The notes below the pieces were generated by a model. The model saw nothing but the letters and a program-made list of their open reading frames with translations. It made no database searches and was not told the DNA's origin. A DNA stretch of 13,740 bases from an uncultured Rhodobacter sp. (lineage in GTDB: Bacteria > Pseudomonadota > Alphaproteobacteria > Rhodobacterales > Rhodobacteraceae), in the NCBI GenBank assembly GCA_937901435.1, contig CALGTJ010000772.1:1-13740 (forward strand), read 5' to 3'. Shown here piece after piece: positions 1 to 7,874 of the stretch (position 1 is the first letter of the stretch; each line of letters begins with the position of its first letter). Made by a program: the position numbers and the translations under genes.

Positions 1-230
1 CAACCTTTCGTGAATTGTGTGGTGTCTTGAGGCCTTTGTTGGCAGGGAGAAATTTCACTGGCAGCAATGGAACCGGTTAAGTACGAAGATCCAAATCAGG
101 AAACTTTTGCATCTAGACTTGAATGAAACGAAGCACTTTATTGACCGCCCCAGTAGGTAATGCTGGTTCGCGACGAACCGCAGGTCAGGCAATTTAGACA
201 ACTGGCAATATGAAATGCCGTTTGGACATC
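1..230. other. Non-coding stretch downstream of the operon
   Basis: I see no convincing gene here. A frame on the plus strand is open from base 3 to a TAA at 78-80, about 25 codons, and could be the tail of a gene entering from the left, but I recognise nothing in it. An 8-bp palindrome AACCGGTT lies at 72-79. A short hairpin, GGTTCG-CGA-CGAACC (165-179), lies about 50 nt past the dehydrogenase stop codon. It has no T-run after it on the minus strand, so it is at best a weak transcript end. Confidence 0.4.
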
Positions 231-1373
231 TCACTTCGCAGAAAGTAGTATCTCCATAAGTTCGTGTTGCGAAAGAACGAAAGGATTTCCGCTCATCGAT
301 GATGCTTTAGACGCAGCTTCGGCAACTTTAGAATAGTCCGCCAAGGATAACCCCAACCCTTCCAAGCCGGGAAGACCCATTCTCTGGGACCAGCTACGCA
401 ACGCAGTAATACCCATCCCTTTTTCACCCTTTGCAAAATAGGTGTCAATTTGATGTAAAACCCAATGCAAGCGAACAGATACTTCCGTATGTTCCTCTGC
501 TTTGCGTAGATGCGATTCAAGGACAGCGGGAAGCAGTGCACCGCAAATTTCGCCATGGGGAGCATTGGTTTCTCCGCCAATAACGCCTGCGAAACCATGT
601 ATGGCCCCAAGGCCCGCATTCGCTAAGGCCAACCCACCACATGTACTGACCCAAGCCATGCCGTCCCACGCTTCGGGCGTGTCATATTCCACCAAATCTC
701 TCAGCGCACTGAGGCCATTCGAAATGGCCTCATGGCACAAGGCGTCGGTCATCGGATTGGCTTTGATCGAAAGATACGGCTCAATTACCTGAGTGACCGC
801 GTCGAGCCCGGCCGCAAGAGCCACCTGTTTAGGCGCACCCTGCATGAGGGAGGGGTCAACGATGGCAACGTTGGGCACCATCCTTGGGTCGCGGAGGCTA
901 ACCTTGATACTATGATCAGGTACCAAGATAACCGCATTTTTTGTGACTTCCGCACCGGTCCCTGCCGTTGTTGGCAGGGCGATCATCGGCAAGGGTGCGT
1001 GATCTAGGGGGCGACCGTCGCCAACGACTTCGAGGTAAGTCTTGGGATCGCCTTTACAGGGGATCAACGCTGCCAGCGCTTTGGCAAAATCGAGGACGGA
1101 ACCGCCGCCAAGCCCTATCACAATATCCGGTAAGACCCCGTTCAACTGGCGCAGCGCGCGTTCGATATCGGGCAAGCTGGGCTCATTCGCGCAACTGACC
1201 CTTTCGATCGTCAAACCCGCCGCATGACACGCATCAATCAACCACTGCGCGCGCCCAACATTTGCGCCATGTACCAACAGAACAGAAGTGCCGAAAGTTG
1301 CGGCCAGTACCGCCGTCTTCTGGCTTTGACCCCGTCCAAAGTGGATCGCTTGCGGGCTGAAAAAGGAAAACAT
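231..1373 (-). CDS. Iron-containing (group III) alcohol dehydrogenase family protein
   Basis: A 380-residue NAD(P)-linked dehydrogenase of the metal-dependent alcohol dehydrogenase family, usual length, probably cytoplasmic. The nucleotide-binding GGGSVLD lies at 89-95 and GTGAEVT at 138-144. The helical metal domain follows from about residue 190. Of the four metal ligands known in FucO-type enzymes, Asp191, His259 and His273 are in place, but the second ligand position holds Gln195 (AGLDAVTQVIEPY). The extra active-site His of FucO is Gly263. I believe a Gln-containing branch of this family exists, so this need not mean loss of activity. The start ATG is 3 nt after the glpK stop codon, so translation is probably coupled to glpK. 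From context it may oxidise glycerol or a short diol, or reduce a related aldehyde. The substrate cannot be read from the sequence. Confidence 0.88.
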   Translation of the reverse strand: MFSFFSPQAIHFGRGQSQKTAVLAATFGTSVLLVHGANVGRAQWLIDACHAAGLTIERVSCANEPSLPDIERALRQLNGVLPDIVIGLGGGSVLDFAKALAALIPCKGDPKTYLEVVGDGRPLDHAPLPMIALPTTAGTGAEVTKNAVILVPDHSIKVSLRDPRMVPNVAIVDPSLMQGAPKQVALAAGLDAVTQVIEPYLSIKANPMTDALCHEAISNGLSALRDLVEYDTPEAWDGMAWVSTCGGLALANAGLGAIHGFAGVIGGETNAPHGEICGALLPAVLESHLRKAEEHTEVSVRLHWVLHQIDTYFAKGEKGMGITALRSWSQRMGLPGLEGLGLSLADYSKVAEAASKASSMSGNPFVLSQHELMEILLSAK

Positions 1374-1376
1374 CGC

Positions 1377-2864
1377 CTAAACGCTCATTGTGGCATGGAC
1401 GGCTCTGCCCCATGCCGCGTATTTTTTGGCACGGAGGCTGTCATCCATTGCGGGTATAAATTGTGCTTCACAGGCCCATGTCTTGGCGAATTCAACTTGG
1501 TCGGGATAGACGCCGGCGTGCATTCCTGCCAACCACGCCACGCCAAGGGCTGTGGTTTCTTGGCTCGAAGGTCTGTCGACGGCAGCTGAAATGATATCAG
1601 ACAAAAACTGCATCGCCCAATCGTTGGCAGACATGCCGCCATCGACTCGCAACGTAGGTTGTACGCCAGGTGCCTGCCAGTCCGCCGCCATCGCTTGCAG
1701 CAGATCCCGTGTCTGGTAGCCAATGCATTCGAGCGCGGCCTTTGTCATTTCAGCGGGTCCTGTTGCGCGAGTCAGGCCGAAAGCAGCCCCTCTGCAATCA
1801 GGGTTCCAATAAGGGGCACCCAGACCAACAAAGGCCGGAACGAGGATCACGTTTTGTTGTGGATCTGCCTGTTCGGCCAAGGCCTGCGTCTCAGACGCGT
1901 CCTGAATAATCTGCAGCCCATCCCGCAGCCATTGTACGACCGCGCCCGCGACGAAAATCGAGCCTTCAAGCGCATAAGTCGGGTTGCCATCGAGCTGATA
2001 GGCGATTGTGGTGAGTAAACGGTTGCTCGACATGACAGGCGTATCGCCAGTGTTCAAAAGCGCAAAGCACCCCGTGCCATAGGTCGATTTTATCATACCA
2101 GGTTCAAAACAAGCCTGCCCGATTGTGGCGGCTTGCTGATCTCCGGCAACGCCATTGATGGGAATTTTAACGCCAAACAAATCCGACCGGGTGTTGCCAA
2201 AATCAGCGGCACAGTCTTTGACCTGCGGCAGCATCTGCATGGGAATATCAAGGAGCTCACAGATCGTGCTGCTCCACCGGCCTTTCCGAATATCATAAAG
2301 CATTGTGCGTGCGGCGTTGGTAGCATCCGTGGCGTGGGTTTTCCCGCCGGTCAGTTTCCAAATGAGAAAGGCATCAACAGTGCCAAACAGCAACTCGCCG
2401 TTTTGCGCGCGGGCTCGCGCGCCATCTACGTGATCCAATATCCATTTCAGCTTGGTGCTTGAGAAATAGGGGTCGAGCAAAAGCCCCGTGCGCTCCGTGA
2501 TCATCGGCTCATGACCCGCATCTCGCAGTGCTGCGCAGGTGTCAGCACTGCGGCGGTCCTGCCAGACGATCGCGTTATGCAGCGGCTCGCCAGTTTGCTT
2601 GTCCCAAACGATGACGGTTTCGCGCTGATTAGTGATGCCGATTGAGACAATTTGCGAAGGCGATATGCCAGCGAGGCTGACGACTTCACGACAGGTAGAT
2701 AGCGTCGTATCCCACAAGTCTTGAGGATTGTGTTCAACCCAGCCGGATTGGGGAAAATGTTGCGCGAATTCTTCCTGCGCACTGGCACATGCAGCCATCG
2801 TCGCGTCGAACAATATCGCTCGGGTTGATGTCGTGCCTTGGTCAATTGCTAGGACATAATTCAT
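1377..2864 (-). CDS. glpK: Glycerol kinase
   Basis: Phosphorylates glycerol with ATP to sn-glycerol-3-phosphate in the cytoplasm, trapping what the ABC transporter imports. It is a FGGY-family kinase of 495 residues, the usual length. DQGTTSTR at 8-15 is the N-terminal phosphate-binding loop. Also visible are TNQRE (glycerol-contacting Arg-Glu), [15 protein letters not shown] with the catalytic Asp, YGTGCF and [12 protein letters not shown]. The region matching the E. coli fructose-bisphosphate loop (KGGTR) reads LFGVK, so that type of feedback may be altered. I chose the ATG giving MNYVLAIDQ. The frame stays open 38 codons further upstream, but that part runs through the intergenic hairpins and has no family character. 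The Shine-Dalgarno is weak (GGCGG), and the bases before the ATG can be paired in an RNA stem (see 2865-2905). Confidence 0.97.
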   Translation of the reverse strand: MNYVLAIDQGTTSTRAILFDATMAACASAQEEFAQHFPQSGWVEHNPQDLWDTTLSTCREVVSLAGISPSQIVSIGITNQRETVIVWDKQTGEPLHNAIVWQDRRSADTCAALRDAGHEPMITERTGLLLDPYFSSTKLKWILDHVDGARARAQNGELLFGTVDAFLIWKLTGGKTHATDATNAARTMLYDIRKGRWSSTICELLDIPMQMLPQVKDCAADFGNTRSDLFGVKIPINGVAGDQQAATIGQACFEPGMIKSTYGTGCFALLNTGDTPVMSSNRLLTTIAYQLDGNPTYALEGSIFVAGAVVQWLRDGLQIIQDASETQALAEQADPQQNVILVPAFVGLGAPYWNPDCRGAAFGLTRATGPAEMTKAALECIGYQTRDLLQAMAADWQAPGVQPTLRVDGGMSANDWAMQFLSDIISAAVDRPSSQETTALGVAWLAGMHAGVYPDQVEFAKTWACEAQFIPAMDDSLRAKKYAAWGRAVHATMSV

Positions 2865-2905
2865 GAAGGGCCGCCGGTGGTTCGAGGTGAGATCAGCGGC
2901 CCTTC
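2865..2905 (-). promoter_or_regulatory. Alternative RNA stem covering the glpK ribosome-binding region
   Basis: GAAGGGCCGC (2865-2874) and GCGGCCCTTC (2896-2905) are perfect 10-bp inverted repeats 21 nt apart. In the operon transcript the downstream arm ends at the base just before the glpK AUG and includes the weak GGCGG ribosome-binding sequence. The upstream arm shares 2896-2902 with the stem at 2893-2920, so the two stems exclude each other. The pairing is seen in the sequence. A role in controlling glpK translation is inferred. Confidence 0.45.
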
Positions 2906-2920
2906 TTATAGGGCCGCTGA
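2893..2920 (-). promoter_or_regulatory. Intercistronic stem-loop between glpV and glpK
   Basis: TCAGCGGCCC (2893-2902) and GGGCCGCTGA (2911-2920) form a perfect 10-bp, GC-rich stem with an 8-nt loop. No T-run follows on the minus strand, so it does not look like a standard intrinsic terminator. It more likely protects the 3' end of the upstream glpV message or attenuates read-through into glpK. This would fit the common pattern of high binding-protein and lower kinase expression. Confidence 0.6.
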
Positions 2921-2949
2921 ACTTGGACGTGTTCATAAAACCATTTGAA

Positions 2950-2973
2950 TTGGAGCCAATCACTTGGTTCCAA
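2950..2973 (-). promoter_or_regulatory. Stem-loop just after the glpV stop codon
   Basis: TTGGAGCCAA (2950-2959) and TTGGTTCCAA (2964-2973) pair at 9 of 10 positions around a 4-nt loop; the transcript has one A-C mismatch. It lies 9 nt past the glpV stop codon and is the first of two tandem stem-loops in this 118-nt gap. There is no clean T-run after it. A role in message stability or partial termination is inferred. Confidence 0.45.
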
Positions 2974-2982
2974 AGCAAGGGT

Positions 2983-4704
2983 TTACTGCCAGGATTTGAT
3001 CAGCTCGTCATAAGAGATCGTTACCGGTGCTTCGTCTTCATTGGCCAGTTTCGCTTTGGGCGAACCTGATTGAGACAACCAGTAATCGGGATCTTTCTCT
3101 TCGTTCATAACTGGACCAAGGTCGCCCTGCACACCGGCACGCTCCAGACGGATCAGAACTTTTTCCTGATCTGCGCAAAGTGAGTCGAGTGCTTCCTGAG
3201 GTGTCTTGGCACCGGACATTGCGTCGCCGATGTTCTGCCACCACAGCTGAGCCAGCTTTGGATAGTCAGGAACGTTGGTGCCGGTTGGCGACCATTGAAC
3301 CCGTGCTGGTGAGCGGTAGAATTCGATCAAACCACCCAGTTTTGGCGCACGCTCGGTAAAGCTTTCATGCTGGATCGTAGATTCACGAATGAATGTCAGA
3401 CCAACATGGCTTTTCTTCACGTCGACAGTCTTGGACGTCACGAACTGCGCATAGAGCCACGCAGCCTGAGCACGATCTACAGGTGTGGATTCCATCAGCG
3501 TCCACGAACCGGCATCTTGGTAGCCGATCTTGGTGCCTTTGGTCCAATATGCGCCGTGTGGCGAAGGTGCCATGCGCCATTTTGGCGTGCCATCTTCGTT
3601 CATTACGGGCAGATCAGGTTCTACTGATGCCGCAGTAAACGCCGTGTACCAGAACATCTGCTGTGCAACGTTACCCTGCGCAGGAATTGGGCCTGCCTCA
3701 GAGAATGTCATACCAGCAGCAGCCGGAGGAGAGTATTTTTCCAGCCATTCGATTGCCTTGGTTACAGCATAGACTGCCGCTGGACCGTTTGTGGCACCGC
3801 CACGCGCGACACAAGAGCCGACCGGCTGCGACTTGTCGTTGACGCGGATACCCCATTCGTCAACAGGCAGGCCATTCGGCTCACCTATGTCGCCAGCGCC
3901 AGCCATGGAAAGCCACGCATCAGTATAGCGCCAACCCAAGGATGGATCTTTCTTGCCATAGTCCATGTTGCCAAAGACTTCGCCTTCTACACCAAGGCGT
4001 GATAGGTCACGACCGGTAAAGAATTCAGCGATGTCCTCGTAGGCAGACCAGTTGACCGGAACACCCAGATCGTAGCCATATTTGGCTTTGAAGTCCGCTT
4101 TGTTCTGCTCGTCGTTGAACCAATCATACCGGAACCAATACAAATTCGCGAACTGTTGGTCGGGCAGTTGATAGACCTTACCATCCGGACCCGTGGTAAA
4201 CGACAGGCCGATAAAATCGGCCAGATCAAGATTGGGGTTGGTCACTGCAGCGCCTTCACCAGCCATCCAGTCGGTCAGGTTACGCGCTTGCTTGTAACGC
4301 CAGTGGGTGCCGATCAGGTCACTGTCATTGATATAGGCGTCATAGATGTTTTCGCCTGACTGCATTTGCGTTTGCAGTTTTTCAACAACGTCGCCTTCTC
4401 CGATCAGATCATGCGTCACCTTGATGCCGGTTATGGCCTCAAACGCAGGTGCCAGAACGGTGGACTCGTATGTGTGCGTACCAATCGTCTCGGACACAAC
4501 ATTGATCGACATACCAGTGTAAGGGGCTGCCGCATCGACAAAAAACTGCAGTTCAGCCTCTTGATCAGCACGTGACAGCGTCGAAAGTTCCCCGATTTCG
4601 CTATCAAGGAATGCCTTGGCGGCCTCCATATCAGCGAACGCAGGTGCGGCAAGCATGCAAGCAGCAAGGCCTATCGCAGTGGTTCCTTTAAATCGCAAGT
4701 TCAT
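2983..4704 (-). CDS. glpV: Periplasmic substrate-binding protein of the glycerol ABC transporter
   Basis: Binds the transported polyol (glycerol, by context) in the periplasm and delivers it to the GlpPQ channel. Its 573 residues make it large for a sugar-type (family 1) binding protein, most of which are about 400-450, but this is usual for the GlpV type. A Sec signal peptide is clear: a basic start, a hydrophobic core, then APAFA before Asp25, so cleavage is expected after Ala24. The core also contains LAAC ending at Cys16, which resembles a lipobox, but the later AxA site is the better prediction. The start ATG has a strong GGAGGA Shine-Dalgarno. The 67-nt gap upstream and 118-nt gap downstream both contain stem-loops, which suggests that this gene's message level is set separately within the operon. 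The symbol follows the glycerol transporter naming from Rhizobium leguminosarum. Confidence 0.9.
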   Translation of the reverse strand: MNLRFKGTTAIGLAACMLAAPAFADMEAAKAFLDSEIGELSTLSRADQEAELQFFVDAAAPYTGMSINVVSETIGTHTYESTVLAPAFEAITGIKVTHDLIGEGDVVEKLQTQMQSGENIYDAYINDSDLIGTHWRYKQARNLTDWMAGEGAAVTNPNLDLADFIGLSFTTGPDGKVYQLPDQQFANLYWFRYDWFNDEQNKADFKAKYGYDLGVPVNWSAYEDIAEFFTGRDLSRLGVEGEVFGNMDYGKKDPSLGWRYTDAWLSMAGAGDIGEPNGLPVDEWGIRVNDKSQPVGSCVARGGATNGPAAVYAVTKAIEWLEKYSPPAAAGMTFSEAGPIPAQGNVAQQMFWYTAFTAASVEPDLPVMNEDGTPKWRMAPSPHGAYWTKGTKIGYQDAGSWTLMESTPVDRAQAAWLYAQFVTSKTVDVKKSHVGLTFIRESTIQHESFTERAPKLGGLIEFYRSPARVQWSPTGTNVPDYPKLAQLWWQNIGDAMSGAKTPQEALDSLCADQEKVLIRLERAGVQGDLGPVMNEEKDPDYWLSQSGSPKAKLANEDEAPVTISYDELIKSWQ

Positions 4705-4734
4705 TTTTGTTCCTCCCTAGATGTGAACAGTTAA

Positions 4735-4764
4735 GGTGGTCCGGTTCTTGCTCGCCGGATCACC
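4735..4764 (-). promoter_or_regulatory. Stem-loop upstream of glpV
   Basis: GGTGGTCCGG (4735-4744) and CCGGATCACC (4755-4764) pair around a 10-nt loop. All but one of the 10 positions are Watson-Crick; the odd one is A-C in the minus-strand transcript. It sits 7 nt past the stop of the DUF2160 gene and 30 nt before the glpV start. No T-run follows. Its likely role is to shield the 5' end of a processed glpV message. Confidence 0.55.
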
Positions 4765-4771
4765 CGTTCGA

Positions 4772-5044
4772 TTAAACCCAGCGGAAAACCGCTAAAGCGT
4801 AAAAGAAGCAGACGATCAGCGCACCCCATTGCGGCGCACTGAGTAGTCCAAGCCAAGCCAGATTGATAAAGGCAGAGCCCAGCAGCGTGATGAATAGTCT
4901 GTCACCACGGGTCGTCTCAATCCTGAGGATGCCGTTGCGCGGGACCTCCGGAAACTTGATCGCAAGCACTGTGAACGTGACCAGCGTTATTGTGATGATG
5001 CCGAAGAAAACGGCGGTCGGCCAAGTCCATGCCATCCATTCCAT
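4772..5044 (-). CDS. Small integral membrane protein, DUF2160 type, of the glycerol ABC operon
   Basis: A 90-residue hydrophobic protein that I recognise as the DUF2160 type seen inside alphaproteobacterial glycerol transport operons. Three membrane segments are likely, at about 8-29, 49-67 and 70-88, with a short charged stretch (LRIETTRGDR) between the first and second. No catalytic motif is visible. I chose the ATG giving MEWMAWTWP because GAGGAG lies 8 nt upstream. The frame extends 21 codons further, but that part overlaps the end of glpQ and is not membrane-like. It lies 16 nt after glpQ and before glpV, so it is probably an accessory or assembly subunit of the transporter. The exact function is unknown. 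Confidence 0.82.
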   Translation of the reverse strand: MEWMAWTWPTAVFFGIITITLVTFTVLAIKFPEVPRNGILRIETTRGDRLFITLLGSAFINLAWLGLLSAPQWGALIVCFFYALAVFRWV

Positions 5045-5060
5045 AGTTATTTCTCCTCGC

Positions 5061-5909
5061 TTAGACGCGGCCCAGGGCAAAGCCCTTGGCGATGTAATTG
5101 CGGACAAAGTAGATCACCAAAGCACCCGGCAGGATCGTGAGAACCCCAGCCGCAGCCAACACCCCCCAGTCGATGCCAGCAGCACCCACCGTACGTGTCA
5201 TTGTGGCGGCGATTGGTTTTGCGTTTACCGATGTGAGCGTGCGGCTGAGCAGCAGTTCGACCCAGCTGAACATGAATAGAAAGAACGCCGTTACACCGAT
5301 ACCAGAGGCCACCAGCGGAGTGAAAATACGAATAAAGAAGCGCGGGAATGAATAGCCGTCGATATAAGCTGTCTCGTCGATTTCCTTTGGCACGCCACGC
5401 ATGAAACCTTCTAATATCCAAACCGCCAGCGGCACGTTGAACAGGCAATGCGCCAGAGCGACGGCAATATGCGTGTCAAACAACCCTACTGAGCTGTAGA
5501 GCTGGAAAAACGGCAGGGCAAAGACCGCGGGAGGTGCCATCCGGTTGGTCAGTAGCCAAAAGAACAGGTGCTTATCGCCCATAAAAGTATAGCGGCTGAA
5601 GGCATAAGCCGCAGGAAGCGCCACCAGCAGCGAGATGACCATGTTCATCACCACATAAGCCATGGAGTTGAGATAGCCTGTATACCAAGACGCATCCGTC
5701 AGGATCGTCAGGTAGTTGTCAAAGGTCAGGTCACGGGGCCACAGTGTAAAGCTGTTGAGGATCTCCGAGTTGGTTTTGAGGCTCATCATCACCAGCCAGT
5801 AGATCGGCAACAGCAGGAACAGCAGGTACAGGCCCATAACAATGGCATTGCCCCTGATTGAGGGCAGGCCCAAACTGCGCTTGGTCGGGGTGATTGTGAA
5901 GTCAGACAT
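5061..5909 (-). CDS. glpQ: Glycerol ABC transporter permease (GlpQ)
   Basis: Inner-membrane permease subunit of 282 residues, binding-protein-dependent (MalG-like) type, forming the channel with GlpP. Six membrane segments are likely, the first at about 22-42. The cytoplasmic EAA loop that docks on an ATPase is seen as ETAYIDG at 179-185 followed by I-F-T-P at 195-198, with the conserved Gly185 present. It ends with the FALGRV tail typical of this permease class. Its ATG shares one base with the glpP stop codon (TGATG), so the two are translationally coupled. A paralogue lies at 12524-13333. Confidence 0.93.
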   Translation of the reverse strand: MSDFTITPTKRSLGLPSIRGNAIVMGLYLLFLLLPIYWLVMMSLKTNSEILNSFTLWPRDLTFDNYLTILTDASWYTGYLNSMAYVVMNMVISLLVALPAAYAFSRYTFMGDKHLFFWLLTNRMAPPAVFALPFFQLYSSVGLFDTHIAVALAHCLFNVPLAVWILEGFMRGVPKEIDETAYIDGYSFPRFFIRIFTPLVASGIGVTAFFLFMFSWVELLLSRTLTSVNAKPIAATMTRTVGAAGIDWGVLAAAGVLTILPGALVIYFVRNYIAKGFALGRV

Positions 5910-6781
5910 CAGTGGCCATCCCTTTTATCGAGGTTCGTCATCACCGTGTAGAACACGTAAGACACCAGCAGGATCACAAGGTAATACATGATCGAGAACG
6001 CCGCAGCCGGACCAAGGTCAAACTGCCCCAGCGCCATCTTGACCAGATCAATCGACAAGAAGGTCGTTGAGTTGCCCGGTCCCCCACCCGTCACCACAAA
6101 CGGTTCGGTGTAGATCATGAAGCTGTCCATAAAACGCAACAGGATCGCGATCATCAGCACGCCCATGATCTTGGGTAACTCGATAAAGCGGAAAACTTTC
6201 CAACGGCTGGCCTGATCAATCTTGGCTGCTTGATAATAGGCGTCCGGGATGGACTGCAAACCAGCGTAGGCCAAAAGGGCGACCAGAGAAGTCCAGTGCC
6301 AAACGTCCATGACAATTACTGTGATCCAAGCAGCATAGAAATCTTGGGTATAGTTATAGTCGATCCCCAAGGCAGCCAGCGTATACCCAAGAAGGCCAAT
6401 ATCAACACGGCCGAAAATCTGCCAAATTGTGCCGACGACATTCCAAGGAATGAGCAATGGTAGCGACATTAGGACCAAGCAAAACGAGGCCCAAAAGCCC
6501 TTCTTTGGCATGTTCAACGCGACAAAAATGCCGAGTGGGATTTCTATGGCCAAAATGATTGCGGAAAACGTGATCTGTCGCCCAAGGGCATTCCACATGC
6601 GCTCAGATGCCAACATCTCTTCGAACCATTCAAGGCCAGCCCAGAAGAACTTGTTGTTCCCGAATGTATCCTGCACCGAGTAGTTTACGACGGTCATCAG
6701 CGGGATGACCGCAGAAAATGCCACCAGCAAAAGCACCGGCAAGATGAGGAACCATGCTTTTTGATTAACTGTTTTGTTCAT
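5909..6781 (-). CDS. glpP: Glycerol ABC transporter permease (GlpP)
   Basis: Inner-membrane permease subunit of 290 residues, MalF-like family, partner of GlpQ. Hydrophobic segments begin at about residue 10. The EAA docking loop is QAAKIDQASRW at 184-194 with I-E-L-P at 200-203. The normally conserved glycine of this loop is Gln190, whereas the paralogue at 11661-12527 keeps Gly. The start chosen is the ATG giving MNKTVNQ, one base after the glpT stop codon. A 21-codon upstream extension is open but overlaps glpT and begins with an arginine-rich stretch unlike the family. Confidence 0.92.
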   Translation of the reverse strand: MNKTVNQKAWFLILPVLLLVAFSAVIPLMTVVNYSVQDTFGNNKFFWAGLEWFEEMLASERMWNALGRQITFSAIILAIEIPLGIFVALNMPKKGFWASFCLVLMSLPLLIPWNVVGTIWQIFGRVDIGLLGYTLAALGIDYNYTQDFYAAWITVIVMDVWHWTSLVALLAYAGLQSIPDAYYQAAKIDQASRWKVFRFIELPKIMGVLMIAILLRFMDSFMIYTEPFVVTGGGPGNSTTFLSIDLVKMALGQFDLGPAAAFSIMYYLVILLVSYVFYTVMTNLDKRDGH

Positions 6782-6782
6782 G

Positions 6783-7862
6783 TCAGGCCGCCTTCGGCGC
6801 GACGCGCCAGCTATCTGAATAGACGTTGATACCTGCCGGATCAAAGACCACGCGGTTCATATCGGGCGAAATTTCAGCACCTTCAGCAGCAAGGACGTTA
6901 ATCTCGGTGCCGTGGAAATCGGCGCGCACGATTTTATGGCGGCCCACGTCTTCGACCCGTTTGATCGTCACAGGCAGACCTTCGTCGCCCGCACTCAGTG
7001 ATGTGAATTCTGGTCGAACTCCCAATTCAACCTTACCGTCAAGCGACCCGTAGCCTTTGCCCAGTGAAATCTGCGTGCCTTCAAGCATCGCCTTGTCACC
7101 GTCCACCTGCGCGGTCAACACATTCATCCCGGGCGAGCCGATAAAATAGCCAACAAATGTATGCTCTGGTTGTTCAAAAAGTTGTTGGGGTGTCCCCATC
7201 TGGACAACACGGCCATCAAACATCACCACGACCTTATCCGCAAACGTCAGCGCTTCGGTCTGGTCATGCGTCACGTAGATCATCGTGTGCCCAAACTCAT
7301 GGTGCAGGGACTTCAACTGCGTGCGCAATTCCCATTTCATATGCGGGTCGATCACGGTCAGCGGCTCGTCAAACAACAGCGCATTCACGTCTTCGCGCAC
7401 CATGCCACGGCCGAGCGATATCTTTTGTTTGGCATCCGCCGTCAGGCCCCTTGCCTTGTGATTCAGGGTGTCTTCCATCCCGATCATTGCGGCAATCTGT
7501 TGCACGCGCTCTTTGATATAGGCTGGATCAGCCCTACGATTGCGCAGCGGAAATGCCAGATTATCGCGTACCGTCATTGTATCATACACCACGGGAAACT
7601 GGAAAACCTGTGCGATGTTGCGCTCGGTTGTCGGGGCCATCGTCACGTCACGGTCATTGAACAGGATACGCCCTTGAGACGGGTGCAGCAGACCCGAAAT
7701 GATATTGAGCAATGTAGATTTACCACAGCCAGATGCCCCTAGCAGCGCATAAGCTTCGCCATCGACCCAGTCGTGGTTCAGTTCTTTAAGCGCAAAGTCA
7801 TCTTCGCTCGTCGGATTTGGCAGATAGGAATGTGCCAGATTTTCGAGAGTGATTTTTGCCAT
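6783..7862 (-). CDS. glpT: Glycerol ABC transporter ATP-binding protein (GlpT)
   Basis: Cytoplasmic ATPase subunit of 359 residues, family of the sugar-type importers, with a C-terminal OB-like regulatory domain from about 240. Walker A is GASGCGKST at 42-50, the Q-loop Gln is at 88, Walker B is ALLFDEP at 161-167 and the switch His199 lies in YVTHDQ. The signature that should read LSGGQ is LTADA at 140-144 (LTADAKQK), so it is degenerate. Its partner GlpS has the opposite pattern, so the pair probably works as a heterodimer with one competent site. It starts 12 nt after glpS with GAGGG upstream. This GlpT is unrelated to the E. coli glycerol-3-phosphate antiporter of the same name; the symbol follows the Rhizobium glycerol transporter. 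Confidence 0.92.
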   Translation of the reverse strand: MAKITLENLAHSYLPNPTSEDDFALKELNHDWVDGEAYALLGASGCGKSTLLNIISGLLHPSQGRILFNDRDVTMAPTTERNIAQVFQFPVVYDTMTVRDNLAFPLRNRRADPAYIKERVQQIAAMIGMEDTLNHKARGLTADAKQKISLGRGMVREDVNALLFDEPLTVIDPHMKWELRTQLKSLHHEFGHTMIYVTHDQTEALTFADKVVVMFDGRVVQMGTPQQLFEQPEHTFVGYFIGSPGMNVLTAQVDGDKAMLEGTQISLGKGYGSLDGKVELGVRPEFTSLSAGDEGLPVTIKRVEDVGRHKIVRADFHGTEINVLAAEGAEISPDMNRVVFDPAGINVYSDSWRVAPKAA

Positions 7863-7874
7863 GATTTTTATCCC

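Noticed and set aside
72..79. AACCGGTT palindrome as a LacI-type operator
   Set aside because: Only 8 bp, symmetry does not extend, and no LacI-family gene is in view.
164..180. Intrinsic terminator after the dehydrogenase gene
   Set aside because: The 6-bp stem is real but no T-run follows on the minus strand.
2865..2978. Longer GlpK with 38 extra N-terminal residues
   Set aside because: The extension runs through the intergenic hairpins and is not part of the kinase family; [12 protein letters not shown] is the normal start.
2999..4704. GlpV as a lipoprotein because of LAAC ending at Cys16
   Set aside because: A better type I cleavage site (AFA before Asp25) follows, and related binding proteins of Gram-negatives are soluble in the periplasm.
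6782..6844. Longer GlpP with 21 extra N-terminal residues
   Set aside because: The extension overlaps the end of glpT and is arginine-rich; the ATG at 6781 fits the family and the tight operon spacing.
7161..7742. 193-codon open frame on the plus strand
   Set aside because: Lies fully antisense to glpT, which has clear ATPase motifs; composition is that of a shadow frame and there is no family character.
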